A DNA stretch of 64,000 nucleotides, taken from contig NZ_JAPDHW010000001.1 in the NCBI RefSeq assembly GCF_025971945.1, forward strand, positions 124,001 to 188,000, read 5' to 3'. The translations under genes and the position numbers were made by a program. Position 1 is the first letter of the stretch. Each line of letters opens with the position of its first letter. The stretch comes from Chryseobacterium kimseyorum. Lineage in GTDB: Bacteria > Bacteroidota > Bacteroidia > Flavobacteriales > Weeksellaceae. The notes beneath the pieces were generated by a model. That model worked only from the letters and a program-made list of their open reading frames with translations, searched no databases and had not been told where the DNA came from. Below are positions 56,000 through 64,000 of this stretch, piece by piece.

Positions 56000-56707
56000 A
56001 TGTATCTCTCGGTTTTATTAAATTTTAACTGGAAAGAATTTTTTCTCGGCGGCGAAGAATGGATATTTTTGCTTGAAATCGTTTTGCGAACAGTCATTAT
56101 GTTTCTTACCATCATTATCGGTTTACGTGTGCTGGGGAAGAGGGGAGTGAAGCAGCTTTCTGTTTTTGAACTGGTCGTCATTATCGGTTTAGGTTCTGCC
56201 GCGGGTGACCCGATGTTTTACAAAGATGTGGGAATTATGTCCTCAATCATGGTCTTCATCGTGATTATATTATTTTACAGTTTGCTAACATACTGTATAG
56301 GAAGATTTAAAAAAATCGAAATTATATTGGAAGGTAAACCGATCTGCCTGATCGAGAACGGAGTTTTTTCTATTGATAATTTTAAGAAAGAAAATCTGGG
56401 AAGCGACGAATTTTTTTCAGAACTGAGACTGAAAGGCGTTTCGCACCTTGGGCAGATAGAAACCGCCATCGAAGAAACTTCTGGCGACATCAGTATATTT
56501 TTCTATGAGGAACAGGATGTAAAATATGGTCTCCCCGTGATGCCGCACTCACTTGATCATCCGCTGCATTCCGTTAACCATAAGAGTCACTATTCATGCA
56601 CTTTCTGTGGATATACAGAAGAAAAGTATCCGGGTGAGGCAGGAGTTTGTAAAAACTGTGGTAAGAAAAAGTGGGTTGAAGCCAGTAATAAAAGAAGAAT
56701 AACTTAA
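56000..56707 (+). CDS. DUF421 membrane protein with C-terminal zinc ribbon
   Basis: A 235-residue YetF/DUF421-type protein: two or three N-terminal TM helices (LEIVLRTVIMFLTIIIGLRV, VIIGLGSAAGDPMFYKDVGI), the soluble DUF421 domain (FFSELRLKGVSHLGQIETAI) and an extra C-terminal rubredoxin-like knuckle pair CTFCGY and CKNCGK. DUF421 proteins lie in the membrane with the domain in the cytoplasm; function unknown. The zinc-ribbon tail is a non-standard addition. The stop is followed by a terminator shared with the converging gene. Confidence 0.88.
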   Translation: MYLSVLLNFNWKEFFLGGEEWIFLLEIVLRTVIMFLTIIIGLRVLGKRGVKQLSVFELVVIIGLGSAAGDPMFYKDVGIMSSIMVFIVIILFYSLLTYCIGRFKKIEIILEGKPICLIENGVFSIDNFKKENLGSDEFFSELRLKGVSHLGQIETAIEETSGDISIFFYEEQDVKYGLPVMPHSLDHPLHSVNHKSHYSCTFCGYTEEKYPGEAGVCKNCGKKKWVEASNKRRIT

Positions 56708-56712
56708 TGCTA

Positions 56713-56746
56713 AAAAAAGAAATCCTCAGCCAAAGCTGAGGATTTC
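56713..56746. terminator. Bidirectional terminator
   Basis: AGAAATCCTCAGC pairs with GCTGAGGATTTCT around a short loop. The minus strand has a long T run after the stem, so it mainly ends the gene at 56782-57204; the plus strand has only TTTCT. Confidence 0.85.
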
Positions 56747-56781
56747 TGTAATGAAGATATATATAATTTGAGTTGGTCAAT

Positions 56782-57204
56782 TTAAGCAATTGCTTCGTTT
56801 TTAAAAATACTTTTCATAGAGATTCCTGTTTCTTTACCGAAAAGGCTTGAAAAAATATTCTGAAACTCGTGGATGTATTTACATTTAATGGTATTTCCAT
56901 AAATCTTGAGGCCATCTACGATCTTTTTAGAACTTAAATCAATATCGTATTTTATAAATGTCTCAGGTCTCTCATAGCGAATTCTGTGATCTGAACTGTA
57001 AGTTCTCAAAAATCCAAATTTCACTAGCCAATCTTCATTTATAGTTATAGGGTTAATAGAATCTGCTGGTACAGCCAGACACTGATAATCGTTTTCAATC
57101 TTCACAGAATAATTACTGTTTTCATTCTGGAAAATTTCTGTAATTGTGAAAATCTGGCCTCTATAATCTACCAGATTTTTAATTTTTAAATCTGTAACGT
57201 TCAT
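56782..57204 (-). CDS. Hypothetical protein (140 aa)
   Basis: A soluble 140-residue protein beginning MNVTDLKIKNLVDYRGQIFT, with YERPETFIKYDIDLSSKKIV and a final helix HEFQNIFSSLFGKETG. The frame is open upstream to ATG 57261, but the start at 57204 gives a typical domain start (VTDLKIKNLV...). The pattern resembles small proteins common in Flavobacteria with a GQIFTITEI-type beta-hairpin. Function unknown. It sits 98 bp after the carotenoid operon. Confidence 0.6.
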   Translation of the reverse strand: MNVTDLKIKNLVDYRGQIFTITEIFQNENSNYSVKIENDYQCLAVPADSINPITINEDWLVKFGFLRTYSSDHRIRYERPETFIKYDIDLSSKKIVDGLKIYGNTIKCKYIHEFQNIFSSLFGKETGISMKSIFKNEAIA

Positions 57205-57302
57205 AATATTTGTGGTATAAGTGGTTTCTCCAAGAAGCGTTGCAAATACTATGCCTCGCATTGTTCATGTGGTATGAAATTGATTAAAAAAAAGAAAATT
57301 TT

Positions 57303-58019
57303 TTACTTTTTTTCAAAATGCTGATCCGTAGTAATTTCTTTGGATTTAAATAAACTAAAAAAAAACAGATTCCACAATATCATTTCATATCCGTAAACCG
57401 TATCTTCGATTGGAATAGTGAAAATTCGAAGCCCGATTATTTTGTTAGGATTATAATTGACAATAGGTGAATCGAGACCTGTTCCAGTTAAAATTCCATT
57501 TACTGCGAGAAAGCCTGGCATTAGAATTAAATAAATAAAAGATGCCTTACCTATCCATCGAACTTTTAAAATGAAATACAGAACAAAAAGACTGACTGCT
57601 GTTGTTAAAAATGTTACAAAAGGATAGATCTTCTGCTCGAAATAAACAGATAAGCAAAGCAGAAGAGTGATCGAGATAATTACAAATATTCTTTCTATAT
57701 CTACTTTCCAGTCAAGTTTAAAAAATTTATCTAAGCAGAAATATGTAAAAACACATGAAAAAGGAATGCAGATAAAAAACATCAGCTCTTCAACAGGAAG
57801 CCCGAAAAGTCTTTTCCCAATTAAATATCTGTCGTTGAACCACCAAACTCCATTTTTAGTAAACCAAACATCCCAGGCAATAAAAAAGACAGCTACCAAA
57901 GTTGAAGCCATCAAAAATGCTTTAAAATGTCTGTGAAATTTTATCTTCGGATGAAATGAAAACAAAAAGCATATCATCACAGTGAAAAAGTTGATTGCGA
58001 GATAGGTGTACTGCCACAT
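57303..58019 (-). CDS. crtYcd: Lycopene cyclase-domain protein (CrtYcd-type)
   Basis: A 238-residue integral membrane protein with two tandem lycopene-cyclase domains (heterodimer type CrtYc/CrtYd fused). The family signature WFTKNGVWWFNDRYLIGKRL and LPVEELMFFICIPF is in the first half, and PIEDTVYGYEMILWNLFFF in the second. It converts lycopene to beta-carotene in the inner membrane. Last of the crt genes, 4 bp after crtZ. Confidence 0.92.
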   Translation of the reverse strand: MWQYTYLAINFFTVMICFLFSFHPKIKFHRHFKAFLMASTLVAVFFIAWDVWFTKNGVWWFNDRYLIGKRLFGLPVEELMFFICIPFSCVFTYFCLDKFFKLDWKVDIERIFVIISITLLLCLSVYFEQKIYPFVTFLTTAVSLFVLYFILKVRWIGKASFIYLILMPGFLAVNGILTGTGLDSPIVNYNPNKIIGLRIFTIPIEDTVYGYEMILWNLFFFSLFKSKEITTDQHFEKK

Positions 58020-58023
58020 GGTT

Positions 58024-58482
58024 TTATTTCTTGTTTTTATTGAAATACATTCTGAAATATTTTATAGGCACCCATAAGAAACCAAAACATTCTCCCATTT
58101 CTTTTCCGGTATGTTTGTGATGTTGTTTATGAGCTCTTCTTATCGCAAGCAGATAAGGATTTTGAGTATCTCTTAAAAATTTAAAACGTTGATGGATAAA
58201 GATGTCATGTACAAAAAAATAGGCCATCCCGTAAAGAGTGATCCCTATAGAAATATAGAAGTATGCATTGAAATTATTCACCGTTCCGTAATACATTAGA
58301 GCAATTGTAGGAATAGCAAAAATGGCAAAGAAATAATCATTTCTTTCCATGTGCCCTTCATTGCTGTGGTCATGATGATCCCGGTGCAACGTCCATAGAA
58401 AACCATGCATAATATATTTGTGCACCATCCACGTAATTCCTTCCATGATAAAAAATGTAGCAACTACAATCAAAAAATTCAT
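58024..58482 (-). CDS. crtZ: Beta-carotene hydroxylase CrtZ
   Basis: A 152-residue membrane di-iron hydroxylase with the His-rich boxes of CrtZ: MVHKYIMHGFLWTLHRDHHD, HDIFIHQRF and RRAHKQHHKHTGK. It hydroxylates beta-carotene rings to zeaxanthin. One base separates it from the SRPBCC gene and four from the cyclase gene, so they are one operon. Confidence 0.95.
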   Translation of the reverse strand: MNFLIVVATFFIMEGITWMVHKYIMHGFLWTLHRDHHDHSNEGHMERNDYFFAIFAIPTIALMYYGTVNNFNAYFYISIGITLYGMAYFFVHDIFIHQRFKFLRDTQNPYLLAIRRAHKQHHKHTGKEMGECFGFLWVPIKYFRMYFNKNKK

Positions 58483-58483
58483 A

Positions 58484-58951
58484 TTAGTTTTGTTTCTGGT
58501 TAAACATTTTTTCCAAAATATTGAAGCGGTAGCTGAAAATGTGTTCTACTTTATTTTTAACAAGAAGTTTGTGTGCAATTTCACCCAAAAATCCCAGTGG
58601 AAGTTCGTAGTCTACAGTGTCTTTTATCAGAACACCTTTTTCGTTGGGAATGAATTCATGAAAATGATTCCACAGTTTATATGGCCCTTTTTTCTGAAAA
58701 TCGGTGAAACTTCTGTGGTGATTGACCTGTGTAATTTCTGTTTGCCAGTCCATTTTAATTCCAAAGAGTGGAGAAACATAATAATCGATAATCATTCCTT
58801 CATAAATTTCATCACTCTCCATTTTTGTTCGAACGATGAAGTTCATATCTTTTGGAGTGATTTTAGAAAGATTATTAGCTGCAGAAAAGAATTTCCAGGC
58901 AGTTTCTATATCGCAGTTTATCTGTTGTTCCCTTTTAAGCTGATGTACCAT
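58484..58951 (-). CDS. SRPBCC-family protein in carotenoid operon
   Basis: A 155-residue START-like (SRPBCC) protein: INCDIETAWKFFSAANNLSK (first strand-helix), MIIDYYVSPLFGIKMDWQTE, and a C-terminal helix LLVKNKVEHIFSYRFNILEK. These proteins bind hydrophobic ligands. It lies between crtB and crtZ with 1-27 bp gaps, so a role in carrying or handling a carotenoid precursor is likely but unproven. No enzyme motif is visible. Confidence 0.88.
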   Translation of the reverse strand: MVHQLKREQQINCDIETAWKFFSAANNLSKITPKDMNFIVRTKMESDEIYEGMIIDYYVSPLFGIKMDWQTEITQVNHHRSFTDFQKKGPYKLWNHFHEFIPNEKGVLIKDTVDYELPLGFLGEIAHKLLVKNKVEHIFSYRFNILEKMFNQKQN

Positions 58952-58978
58952 TTTAATGTTTTGAAGTAAATTTAAATT

Positions 58979-59815
58979 CTATAAAAAAGACATTTTGTAT
59001 TGAACATAGCTGCTCATCATCAGAGAAAATTTTCTTCCGTTAGAAATTCTTATTCGTTGATTAATGATTTTTTTGGCAGGAGTTCTTTTAATTTTTCTGA
59101 ATAAAGAAATGTAATATCGGTAAGCCAGGTAAACACCAAATCTTGCAGAGTTCGGAAGGTTTTTAATTCCTTCTAAAGCCTCTTTAAATTCCTGTTGAAT
59201 ATCATTTTCAATATGTTCTTTTACCGAATTGTCAAAGTAAGAAATGTCAACATTCGGGAAATAAGTTCTCCCCAAAACCTGATAATCGTCCTTCAGATCC
59301 CGGAGGAAATTTACTTTTTGAAAAGCTGAACCCAATTTCATAGCAGAAGGTTTTAAAATTTCATACTGTTCCTTGTTTCCATCAACAAAAATATGAAGAC
59401 ACATCAAACCTACAACTTCTGCAGAACCCAGGATGTACTGTTTGTATAAATCTGAATTGTAATCAATTTTCTGAAGGTCCATTTCCATGCTGTCCAGAAA
59501 CTGATAAATTAATTTAACATCAATTTCGTAAAGGTGAATTGTTTCCTGAAAACACTGCATAATAGGGTTTAGAGAAATTTTTTCTTCAAGCGCCTGATTG
59601 GTCTGTTCTCTGAAACGGGAAAGTAGAGTAGAGCGGTCAAAATCGTGAAAGCTGTCTACAATTTCATCTGCCAGACGTACATATCCGTAGATAGCGTAAA
59701 TTGAGTTTCTGATTTTTGGTGACAATGCCAAGATCCCTAATGAAAAACTTGTACTGTATTGTTTGGTAGTCTGTTTGCTGATCTTGTATGAGAGATCGTC
59801 ATAAAGTGTTTTCAT
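58979..59815 (-). CDS. crtB: Phytoene synthase CrtB
   Basis: A 278-residue squalene/phytoene synthase: the first Asp-rich motif DEIVD in YVRLADEIVDSFHDF, the second DLKDD in VNFLRDLKDDYQVLG, and the lid MCLHIFVDG. It joins two geranylgeranyl diphosphates to phytoene. It starts 11 bp after crtI. The geranylgeranyl diphosphate synthase gene is not in this window. Confidence 0.96.
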   Translation of the reverse strand: MKTLYDDLSYKISKQTTKQYSTSFSLGILALSPKIRNSIYAIYGYVRLADEIVDSFHDFDRSTLLSRFREQTNQALEEKISLNPIMQCFQETIHLYEIDVKLIYQFLDSMEMDLQKIDYNSDLYKQYILGSAEVVGLMCLHIFVDGNKEQYEILKPSAMKLGSAFQKVNFLRDLKDDYQVLGRTYFPNVDISYFDNSVKEHIENDIQQEFKEALEGIKNLPNSARFGVYLAYRYYISLFRKIKRTPAKKIINQRIRISNGRKFSLMMSSYVQYKMSFL

Positions 59816-59826
59816 AGCATTCTTGG

Positions 59827-61290
59827 TTATTTGGTGGCTTCGATAGCTGCAATTTTTCCCGAAATAATCGCTGGCGGAACCCCGGGTCCCGGTACGGTCA
59901 GCTGTCCGGTATAAAATAAATTGCTTATTTTCTTATTTTTTAAAGAAGGTTTTAAAACTGCGGTTTGGGCAAGTGTATTGGCTAATCCGTAAGCGTTTCC
60001 TTCGTATGCATTATAATCTTCCTTGAAATCTTTAATGCAGTAGCTTTTCTTATAATCTAATTTTGATTTTAAATCTGAACTTTCTGTGTGTTTTTCGAGT
60101 CTCAGAATCATTTCGTCAAAATATTTCTCTCTTACTTCGTCGCTGTCTTCCAATCCAGTCGCAACCGGCATTAAAAGAAAAACATTTTCGCAGTTTTCAG
60201 GTGCAACGTTCAAGTCAGTTTTTGACGGACAACAGACATAAAACAGTGGTTTTGTAGGCCATTTTTTATCATCATAAATCTCTGTCGTATGCAGATCAAG
60301 ATCATTTTCAAAAAACAAAGTGTGATGTTTGAGATTTGGAATTTTTTCTCTAAATCCTAAATAGTAAATCAAACAAGAAGGTGCAAAGATTCTTTTTTTC
60401 CAGTAGTCTTCGCTGTAGTTTCTGTATTCTTTTGGAATTAAGCTGTTTTCTGTATGATGATAATCTGACGATGCTATCACCGTGTCAAATTCAATATCTG
60501 TTCCATTGACAGAAACTGCCGTTGCTTTATTTTGATTGATTTTTATTGAATCTATATTGGAATTCAGATGAAATTTCACACCCTGATCTTTTGCAACTTC
60601 AGACATTGCATCGATGATTTTTGAAAATCCTCCCATTGGATACCATGTTCCAAGTTTGTAACCACCGTAATTCATCAAACTGTATAATGCAGGAATATCC
60701 TTTGGAGCGGCTCCCAAGAAGATCACCGGAAATTCCATCAGCATAATCAGTTTTGGATTCTTAAAATATTTTCTGACGAATTTATGGAAGTTTGAAAGTA
60801 GATCTAATTTTAAAGCACTCTTAGCAATCTTTGGAGAAACAAATTCAAACCATGAATGACAGGGTTTGTTGACAAAATCTTTCATGCCCACTTCATATTT
60901 GTACTGGGCATCTTTCATAAAGTCATCCAGCTTCTTTCCTGCACCCTTTTCAGTAATTTCAAAAAGAGTTTTCATCTCATCATAGTCATGCGGAATCTGC
61001 ATTTTTCCATCAGAAAAAACCATTTCAAACTGAGGGTTCAGAGGAACTAATTCAAAAAAATCTGAAGTTCTTTTATTAAAGTCTGTAAAGAAATTCTCAA
61101 TAATATCCGGCATCCAGTACCAGCTTGGACCCATATCGAAAGTATATCCGTTATCTGTAATTAATTTTCTGGCTCGACCTCCCAGACTGCCGTTTTTTTC
61201 AAATACATGTACCTCGTGACCTTTTTGCGCAGAATAAGCAGCAGCAGACAAACCTGAAAATCCTGATCCTATAATTGCTATCTTACTCAT
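59827..61290 (-). CDS. crtI: Phytoene desaturase CrtI
   Basis: A 487-residue FAD-dependent desaturase: MSKIAIIGSGFSGLSAAAYS, VFEKNGSLGGRARK (dinucleotide-binding and GGxG) and C-terminal LFYTGQLTVPGPGVPPAIIS. It converts phytoene to lycopene. I start at ATG 61290 (MSKIAIIG), one base after the marR stop; the TTG five codons earlier overlaps marR. It is the first enzyme of the operon. Confidence 0.95.
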   Translation of the reverse strand: MSKIAIIGSGFSGLSAAAYSAQKGHEVHVFEKNGSLGGRARKLITDNGYTFDMGPSWYWMPDIIENFFTDFNKRTSDFFELVPLNPQFEMVFSDGKMQIPHDYDEMKTLFEITEKGAGKKLDDFMKDAQYKYEVGMKDFVNKPCHSWFEFVSPKIAKSALKLDLLSNFHKFVRKYFKNPKLIMLMEFPVIFLGAAPKDIPALYSLMNYGGYKLGTWYPMGGFSKIIDAMSEVAKDQGVKFHLNSNIDSIKINQNKATAVSVNGTDIEFDTVIASSDYHHTENSLIPKEYRNYSEDYWKKRIFAPSCLIYYLGFREKIPNLKHHTLFFENDLDLHTTEIYDDKKWPTKPLFYVCCPSKTDLNVAPENCENVFLLMPVATGLEDSDEVREKYFDEMILRLEKHTESSDLKSKLDYKKSYCIKDFKEDYNAYEGNAYGLANTLAQTAVLKPSLKNKKISNLFYTGQLTVPGPGVPPAIISGKIAAIEATK

Positions 61291-61291
61291 A

Positions 61292-61966
61292 TTAATTATT
61301 TTCAAATGAAAAATCTCTGTAAACAGTCTCTATCAAATCTTTACTGTCAATATTCTTACTGTAAATGGGATGGTGAAAATTTTCCAACTTGTTCAAAATT
61401 CTGATCAATTCAGTCTTTTCAGATTGGGTAAGATTCCCCGAGACAATTTTAGTGGCCTTACGGATTTTATACATTTGTTTTTCGAGAGACTGGATACCTT
61501 TTTTGGTAATTTGAACTAACTTAATCCTTTTGTCAAAATCTGAGTTGTTCTGCTCAATCCAACCGTGCTTTAGGAGACGATTAATAATTAAATTTCCTAC
61601 GGGTTTATCGTGGATATTTTTTTTAATTAAATCGGTCTTTGACATAGCACCGAAAGATTTAAGATTAATCAAATAAATAAAATCCTCCTGAGTTGAGAAG
61701 TCGGAATCTGAGATAGCAGATTTAGAATATGTTTTTGCGTAACGGTTTAGATGAACTAATAATGTGCTGATAACACTTTCTGCGCTTCGGCCATTTTCCT
61801 TGCCGTCCCAATGGAAATCTTGAATATGCACAGTATGCTTTGTTGATTCCTGATCGAAAATCCATGATTTAAAACCATCGATCGTAGAAGGATAATTTGA
61901 ACTTTTATTAGTCAAATTAAATTCCTCCAATAATGTAAGCGTGTCTTTTACTAAATCAAAATCCAT
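61292..61966 (-). CDS. MarR-family regulator of the carotenoid operon
   Basis: A 224-residue winged-helix regulator with an N-terminal extension of about 80 residues, then the MarR core (FGAMSKTDLIKKNIHDKPVG, LIINRLLKHGWIEQNNSDFD, KRIKLVQITKKGIQSLEK). It is first in the crt operon and overlaps or abuts crtI by one base. A perfect 13-bp inverted repeat lies 17-60 bp upstream, most likely its own operator. Its ligand is unknown. Confidence 0.9.
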   Translation of the reverse strand: MDFDLVKDTLTLLEEFNLTNKSSNYPSTIDGFKSWIFDQESTKHTVHIQDFHWDGKENGRSAESVISTLLVHLNRYAKTYSKSAISDSDFSTQEDFIYLINLKSFGAMSKTDLIKKNIHDKPVGNLIINRLLKHGWIEQNNSDFDKRIKLVQITKKGIQSLEKQMYKIRKATKIVSGNLTQSEKTELIRILNKLENFHHPIYSKNIDSKDLIETVYRDFSFENN

Positions 61967-61983
61967 CTTATGAAATTAAATAG

Positions 61984-62026
61984 TTTATAAATAAACATTA
62001 ATATTTACTATAAGTTTATTTATAAA
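61984..62026. promoter_or_regulatory. Inverted-repeat operator before marR-crt operon
   Basis: TTTATAAATAAAC (61984-61996) and its perfect complement GTTTATTTATAAA (62014-62026) flank a 17-bp spacer, 17-60 bp before the marR ATG. This is a likely site for MarR dimers and for shutting off the whole crt operon. The rest of the 61967-62746 gap (780 bp) is AT-rich and shows only a TAACTTTG -7-like box at 62483-62490 and the small repeat noted for tetR. Confidence 0.7.
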
Positions 62027-62746
62027 ATATTATTATCAAAAATGGTTCCATAATCTCTCTTTTTTTATAAAATGAGAATTATAAGATTTGATGGAAATTT
62101 TAGGATACTACAAATGAAAGCATCTTATCTATTAAGTTTCAGAATTGCTTAGCTATCGAAATTACGCAGTTATCTTGTAGAATAAATAACAATAATTTTA
62201 TATTTGTATTAAATTTACTTCACTAAGTTCTTAAATAAATCCAAATTGCATTGTGTAATCATTCATAAAATGAGTCTGTTAGCTGTTAATATTTTATTAT
62301 TTTAATGTTTTATATTAAATAATAGAAAAGACTCATATTAATGACTAACTTTATTTGGTATAATTTTAGTGACTCTCAAAAAATTATTTGAACATAAAAG
62401 ATTTATATGTAAATTTACTTTACTTATTTTCCTGTCAATTAGGAATCAGAAAAATGTTAAATTTAATGATAACTATTTTTGATAACTTTGCAGATATAAC
62501 ATCAGGTAGATCACAATTTTTATGAAAAAATAATTTAGAGTTAAGCCAAATCCAAAACAATATTAATATCGTACTTATTATGAATCTTTTCAGGAAAGCA
62601 GGAAATCTGTGAATTTTTTTCTGTCTTTTTTATGAAAAGAATAATATTTAAAAAACAAAATCGATAGTTATCAGGTTTACTCTTGAATGACTATCAATTT
62701 TAAATTAAAATAATTAATTGCTTAATGCAATTTTAAATAATAGACG

Positions 62747-63376
62747 ATGCCTAGAAAAGTTGTACAAGGTCCTATCAGGGATAAAGAGAAAACCAAACAG
62801 AAATTGCTTAACGCAGTTGGGAAAATTTTGAAAACCAAAGGTTATTCAGGATTAATGGTTAGTAAAATCGCGGCCGTTGCAGGTTTCGATAAAAAATTAA
62901 TTTACGAATACTTCGGAAGTACAGATAAGCTTATTGACGAGTATATCAGATCTCAGGATTACTGGAGTAGAGTAGACGAGAAGGAGATGAATGTTGATCT
63001 TTCTGATGGTGGTAAAGAAATGTCTAAGATGGCGTTACTGAACCAGTATGAAAGTTTAAGAAAAAATAAAGAGCTTCAAAAGATCATTGTTTGGGAGCTT
63101 TCAGAGAACCGCCCGGTTCTTAAAAAATTATTTGAACAGCGTGAGGAAGTAGGAGAAGGTTTGTTTACAAACATCACAGATCCTCATTTTGGCGAAAAAT
63201 CTGAAGAGTACAGAGCAATTACTGCATTGCTTGTTGCCGGAATTTATCATTTGAATTTATATACTGCACACAACGGAACTACGTTCTGCGGAATAGATAC
63301 AAAAACTGAAGACGGCAGAAAGAAAATCGAGAAAGCTATCGTAGATATTATAGATTTCGCTTATCAGAAAAAATAA
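62747..63376 (+). CDS. TetR/AcrR-family regulator
   Basis: A 209-residue TetR protein: N-terminal HTH (KTKGYSGLMVSKIAAVAGFD, KKLIYEYFGSTDKLIDEYI) and an all-helical ligand domain. An inverted repeat AATTGC-N5-GCAATT at 62716-62732 lies 15 bp before the start and may be its operator. It is transcribed away from the crt operon across 780 bp and ahead of dnaX. Target unknown. Confidence 0.92.
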   Translation: MPRKVVQGPIRDKEKTKQKLLNAVGKILKTKGYSGLMVSKIAAVAGFDKKLIYEYFGSTDKLIDEYIRSQDYWSRVDEKEMNVDLSDGGKEMSKMALLNQYESLRKNKELQKIIVWELSENRPVLKKLFEQREEVGEGLFTNITDPHFGEKSEEYRAITALLVAGIYHLNLYTAHNGTTFCGIDTKTEDGRKKIEKAIVDIIDFAYQKK

Positions 63377-63449
63377 TTACTTTCTAAAATTTAACTGCGC
63401 ACCAATCTATATTTGAAAATTTATACTTTCAAATTAAAACAATATTTCT

Positions 63450-63457
63450 TACTTTTG
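63450..63457 (+). promoter_or_regulatory. Candidate -7 box of dnaX
   Basis: TACTTTTG fits TAnnTTTG and ends only 4 bases before the dnaX ATG, so the transcript would be leaderless or nearly so. The -33 element is weak (TTTC at 63427-63430, 19-base spacer). Confidence 0.4.
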
Positions 63458-63461
63458 GGCT

Positions 63462-64000
63462 ATGGAAAACTTTATAGTATCTGCAAGAAAATATCGCCCC
63501 CAACAGTTTGATACGGTTGTTGGGCAATCACATATTACAGATACTTTAGAGCATGCAATTGAAGAAAATCAGTTAGCTCAGGCTTTGCTTTTCTGTGGCC
63601 CGCGTGGAGTAGGTAAGACGACTTGTGCGAGAATTTTAGCAAGAAAGATTAATGAAAAAGACGGTTCTGTTTCAGAAGACGGTTTTGCATATAATATATA
63701 TGAATTAGATGCTGCATCAAACAACTCAGTTGATGACATTCGTGAACTGATTGATCAGGTTCGTTTTGCACCTCAGGTAGGTCAGTATAAAGTATATATT
63801 ATTGACGAGGTTCATATGCTGTCATCAGCAGCATTCAATGCCTTTCTGAAAACTTTGGAAGAACCGCCGGCGCACGCAATCTTTATTCTTGCCACCACTG
63901 AGAAGCATAAAATTATCCCTACCATATTATCCCGTTGTCAGATTTATGATTTCAAAAGAATCACAATTCTTGACATTCAGGATCATTTGAAAGGTATTGC
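63462..64000 (+). CDS. dnaX: DNA polymerase III gamma/tau subunit, 3' end outside window
   Basis: The first 179 codons of the clamp-loader ATPase: YRPQQFDTVVGQSHITDTLE, Walker A GPRGVGKTT at about 46-54, DEVH at about 115-118, SRCQIYDFKRI after sensor 1. Between Walker A and IYELDAASNN the usual four zinc-binding Cys (C-x8-C-x2-C-x2-C) are absent and the loop (RKINEKDGSVSEDGFAYN) is shortened. The rest of the gene lies beyond the right edge. Confidence 0.96.
   Translation, partial: MENFIVSARKYRPQQFDTVVGQSHITDTLEHAIEENQLAQALLFCGPRGVGKTTCARILARKINEKDGSVSEDGFAYNIYELDAASNNSVDDIRELIDQVRFAPQVGQYKVYIIDEVHMLSSAAFNAFLKTLEEPPAHAIFILATTEKHKIIPTILSRCQIYDFKRITILDIQDHLKGI

Noticed and set aside
1..64000. 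CRISPR array, IS element, phage or integrase genes
   Set aside because: No repeat-spacer pattern, transposase, integrase or att-like duplicates were seen on either strand.

Overview
The window is AT-rich and looks like a chromosome segment from the Bacteroidota, class Flavobacteriia. It most resembles Chryseobacterium and relatives (Weeksellaceae). The support is: two proteins with type IX secretion C-terminal sorting domains, a SusC/SusD pair, a GLPGLI-type fragment, promoters of the TTTG-N19-TAnnTTTG type, a zeaxanthin-type carotenoid operon, and CrcB, TrxB, HolA and DnaX of Bacteroidota type. The genus call is inference; no search was run.

Layout. 0-9.5 kb: lipoproteins, a dead LytS-like kinase fragment, a diheme cytochrome c peroxidase, a secreted T9SS protein, a susC-susD operon with a very good promoter, and a DUF2490 porin-like protein. 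9.7-25.7 kb: a long run of small oxidoreductases (two old yellow enzymes, a quinone-reductase-like MDR protein, two NmrA-like proteins, an SDR), a DJ-1/PfpI protein, EthD, cupin and CMD/ABM proteins, interleaved with three AraC and two HxlR regulators. It reads as a reactive-electrophile or quinone stress region. Several cis elements are visible: a 21-bp repeat before two operons and a GTGATC palindrome. Several genes there are broken: one old yellow enzyme has a one-base frameshift and a cyclophilin-fold gene has decayed. 26-31.7 kb: gluconokinase, DUF429, YcxB-like protein and lineage-specific lipoproteins, with small decayed ORFs.

31.9-37.7 kb is the most unusual part. It is a minus-strand graveyard of polymorphic-toxin tips and immunity genes. 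One tip is the end of a Hint domain fused to a WHH-type HNH nuclease, followed 11 nt later by a SMI1/KNR4 immunity gene. Another is an LHH-like HNH nuclease tip, also followed 11 nt later by a SUKH-like immunity gene. Next come further immunity-like, broken and TPR genes. One end is a rearrangement junction where two opposed genes are both cut. 37.8-39.3 kb: a Crp/Fnr regulator and an SDR, each preceded by the same 16-bp palindrome (TTTACC-N4-GGTAAA), which defines a two-promoter regulon.

39.6-56.7 kb is mostly ordinary chromosome: an LRR T9SS protein, tRNA-Ser(UGA), crcB, trxB, a metallopeptidase with a premature stop, holA, an HsdR-N protein, dienelactone hydrolase, cupin, GNAT, DUF2911, DinB, a Crp regulator, an ABC ATPase with a large membrane partner, a second cytochrome c peroxidase paralogous to the first, DoxX and DUF421. 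57.2-62 kb is a carotenoid operon: marR-crtI-crtB-SRPBCC-crtZ-lycopene cyclase. A perfect 13-bp inverted repeat lies just before marR and probably acts as its operator. The window closes with a TetR regulator and the start of dnaX, whose usual zinc-binding cysteine module is missing.
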